Below, piece by piece: positions 59,140 to 59,560 of a stretch of DNA of 59,560 bases (the stretch's first letter is position 1; every line of letters starts with the position of its first letter). The DNA is from an uncultured Oscillospiraceae bacterium (lineage in GTDB: Bacteria; Bacillota; Clostridia; Oscillospirales; Oscillospiraceae), in contig CANRFN010000022.1 in NCBI GenBank assembly GCA_947629915.1, forward strand, positions 1-59,560, written 5' to 3'. The position numbers and the translations under genes are program-made. The notes beneath the pieces are model-generated. The model ran no database searches. It had not been told where the DNA came from and worked only from the letters and a program-made list of their open reading frames with translations.

Positions 59140-59560
59140 TCAGATCTCCGCGAGATACAGTCCCTTGGCGCGGTGGTAGTAGTAGAGGCGGTTGGAGAGG
59201 TTCCAGTTGTCCGGCAAAACCCGCTTGAACCAGTCCGCCAGCAGCGCAGGCAGTTCGGGGTCCCTGTCGTCCGGGTAGACCATCATTCTGTCGGTGCCGG
59301 GAACCGTGATGTAGAAGTTCTTCCCCATCTTCTTTCCCAGCGCCTCCAGCACCTCGGGGATCAGGAGATAGGACGCGCTCTCCCGCTGCAGTCTGTTGCA
59401 CACCACATACCAGAACTGGTCCTTCATGTTGGCGATCTCCAGGGCGTGCCCGTAGGCCTGGCCGAACTGCTCCACCTGATCGATCGTAAGCGTATAATAG
59501 ATACCCGTTGCCAGCTGCTGATTTAACGGGTATCTTGGGGGTGCAGTCCCTGCGAAGTAA
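59140..59560 (-). CDS. DUF5688 family protein, copy 3, cut by the window edge
   Basis: C-terminal part only; the frame is open to the right edge. From about 59475 leftwards it matches copy 2 closely (QAYGHALEIANM; SYLLIPEVLEALGKKMGKNF; LYYYHRAKGLYLAEI). To the right of about 59490 the sequence no longer resembles the family and holds an inverted repeat, so the gene may be truncated there or the window may end at a junction. Confidence 0.65.
   Translation of the reverse strand, partial: YFAGTAPPRYPLNQQLATGIYYTLTIDQVEQFGQAYGHALEIANMKDQFWYVVCNRLQRESASYLLIPEVLEALGKKMGKNFYITVPGTDRMMVYPDDRDPELPALLADWFKRVLPDNWNLSNRLYYYHRAKGLYLAEI
59497..59533. repeat. Perfect inverted repeat at the right window edge
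   Basis: AGATACCCGTT pairs with AACGGGTATCT (11 bp) around a 15-base loop, just where DUF5688 similarity ends. Confidence 0.45.

Noticed and set aside
1..59560. tRNA, rRNA, tmRNA or CRISPR arrays
   Set aside because: Reading the intergenic regions revealed no cloverleaf-like sequence, rRNA block or regularly spaced repeats.

Overview
The window reads as chromosomal DNA of a GC-rich anaerobic Firmicute, most like the Oscillospiraceae group (Oscillibacter/Flavonifractor-type gut Clostridia). The basis is high GC with GGAGG ribosome sites, sigma-A promoters, a reverse rubrerythrin, a T-box before cysE-cysS, a 2-hydroxyacyl-CoA dehydratase activase cluster, mreB and RecD2. No rRNA, tRNA or CRISPR array was found. 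The genus is inference.

Region by region. 1-4.2 kb (+): a CydDC-like heterodimeric ABC exporter whose first gene looks frameshifted at the window edge, then a YgbA-type Cys-rich protein and a DUF454 membrane protein. 4.3-5.0 kb: a reverse rubrerythrin with a clear promoter and a PerR/Fur-like palindrome at its start site. 5.1-6.5 kb: an unrecognised membrane protein behind a perfect consensus promoter. 6.6-10.6 kb: a two-component system followed by a MacB/Bce-like ABC exporter. The regulator gene and the exporter share the same direct-repeat operator layout.

10.7-29.8 kb (-): a long tellurite-resistance/Ter-type stress operon read from about 29.82 kb leftwards. It runs calcium-type P-type ATPase, YceG-like protein, TelA, four tandem TerD/TerA-fold proteins, a YceG-like/trypsin-like protease fusion, then a biosynthetic module (ATP-grasp, HAD phosphatase, CitE-like lyase, two phosphoribosyltransferase-fold proteins), a proline-rich TerD protein, AIM24 and a Gfo/Idh/MocA oxidoreductase. 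The operon's distal end has been remodelled: an unrelated frameshifted gene sits between the oxidoreductase and a decayed second copy of the oxidoreductase 3' end.

30.3-42.9 kb: a 46-residue membrane peptide; an apt-like phosphoribosyltransferase; two paralogous small membrane proteins with near-identical terminators; an IS1634-like transposase carrying a long coiled coil; a three-gene CoA-dehydratase activase cluster; an AAA ATPase plus a DUF1963 protein; an MFS transporter; an RlmA-like methyltransferase; and an OhrR-like regulator. 43.3-50.7 kb: mreB, a 1.1-kb intergenic region with two tandem diverged small transcription units, recD2, a small helical protein, and a T-box-controlled cysE-cysS pair. 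51.1-59.6 kb: a heterodimeric ABC exporter, an ECF sigma/anti-sigma pair, and a tandem array of DUF5688-family proteins that includes an internally deleted copy and runs off the window edge.

The best candidates for new biology are the expanded Ter/biosynthetic operon with its protease fusion and remodelled 3' end, the tandem small transcription units at 44.6-45.4 kb, and the DUF5688 array with a hairpin between the Shine-Dalgarno sequence and the start codon.
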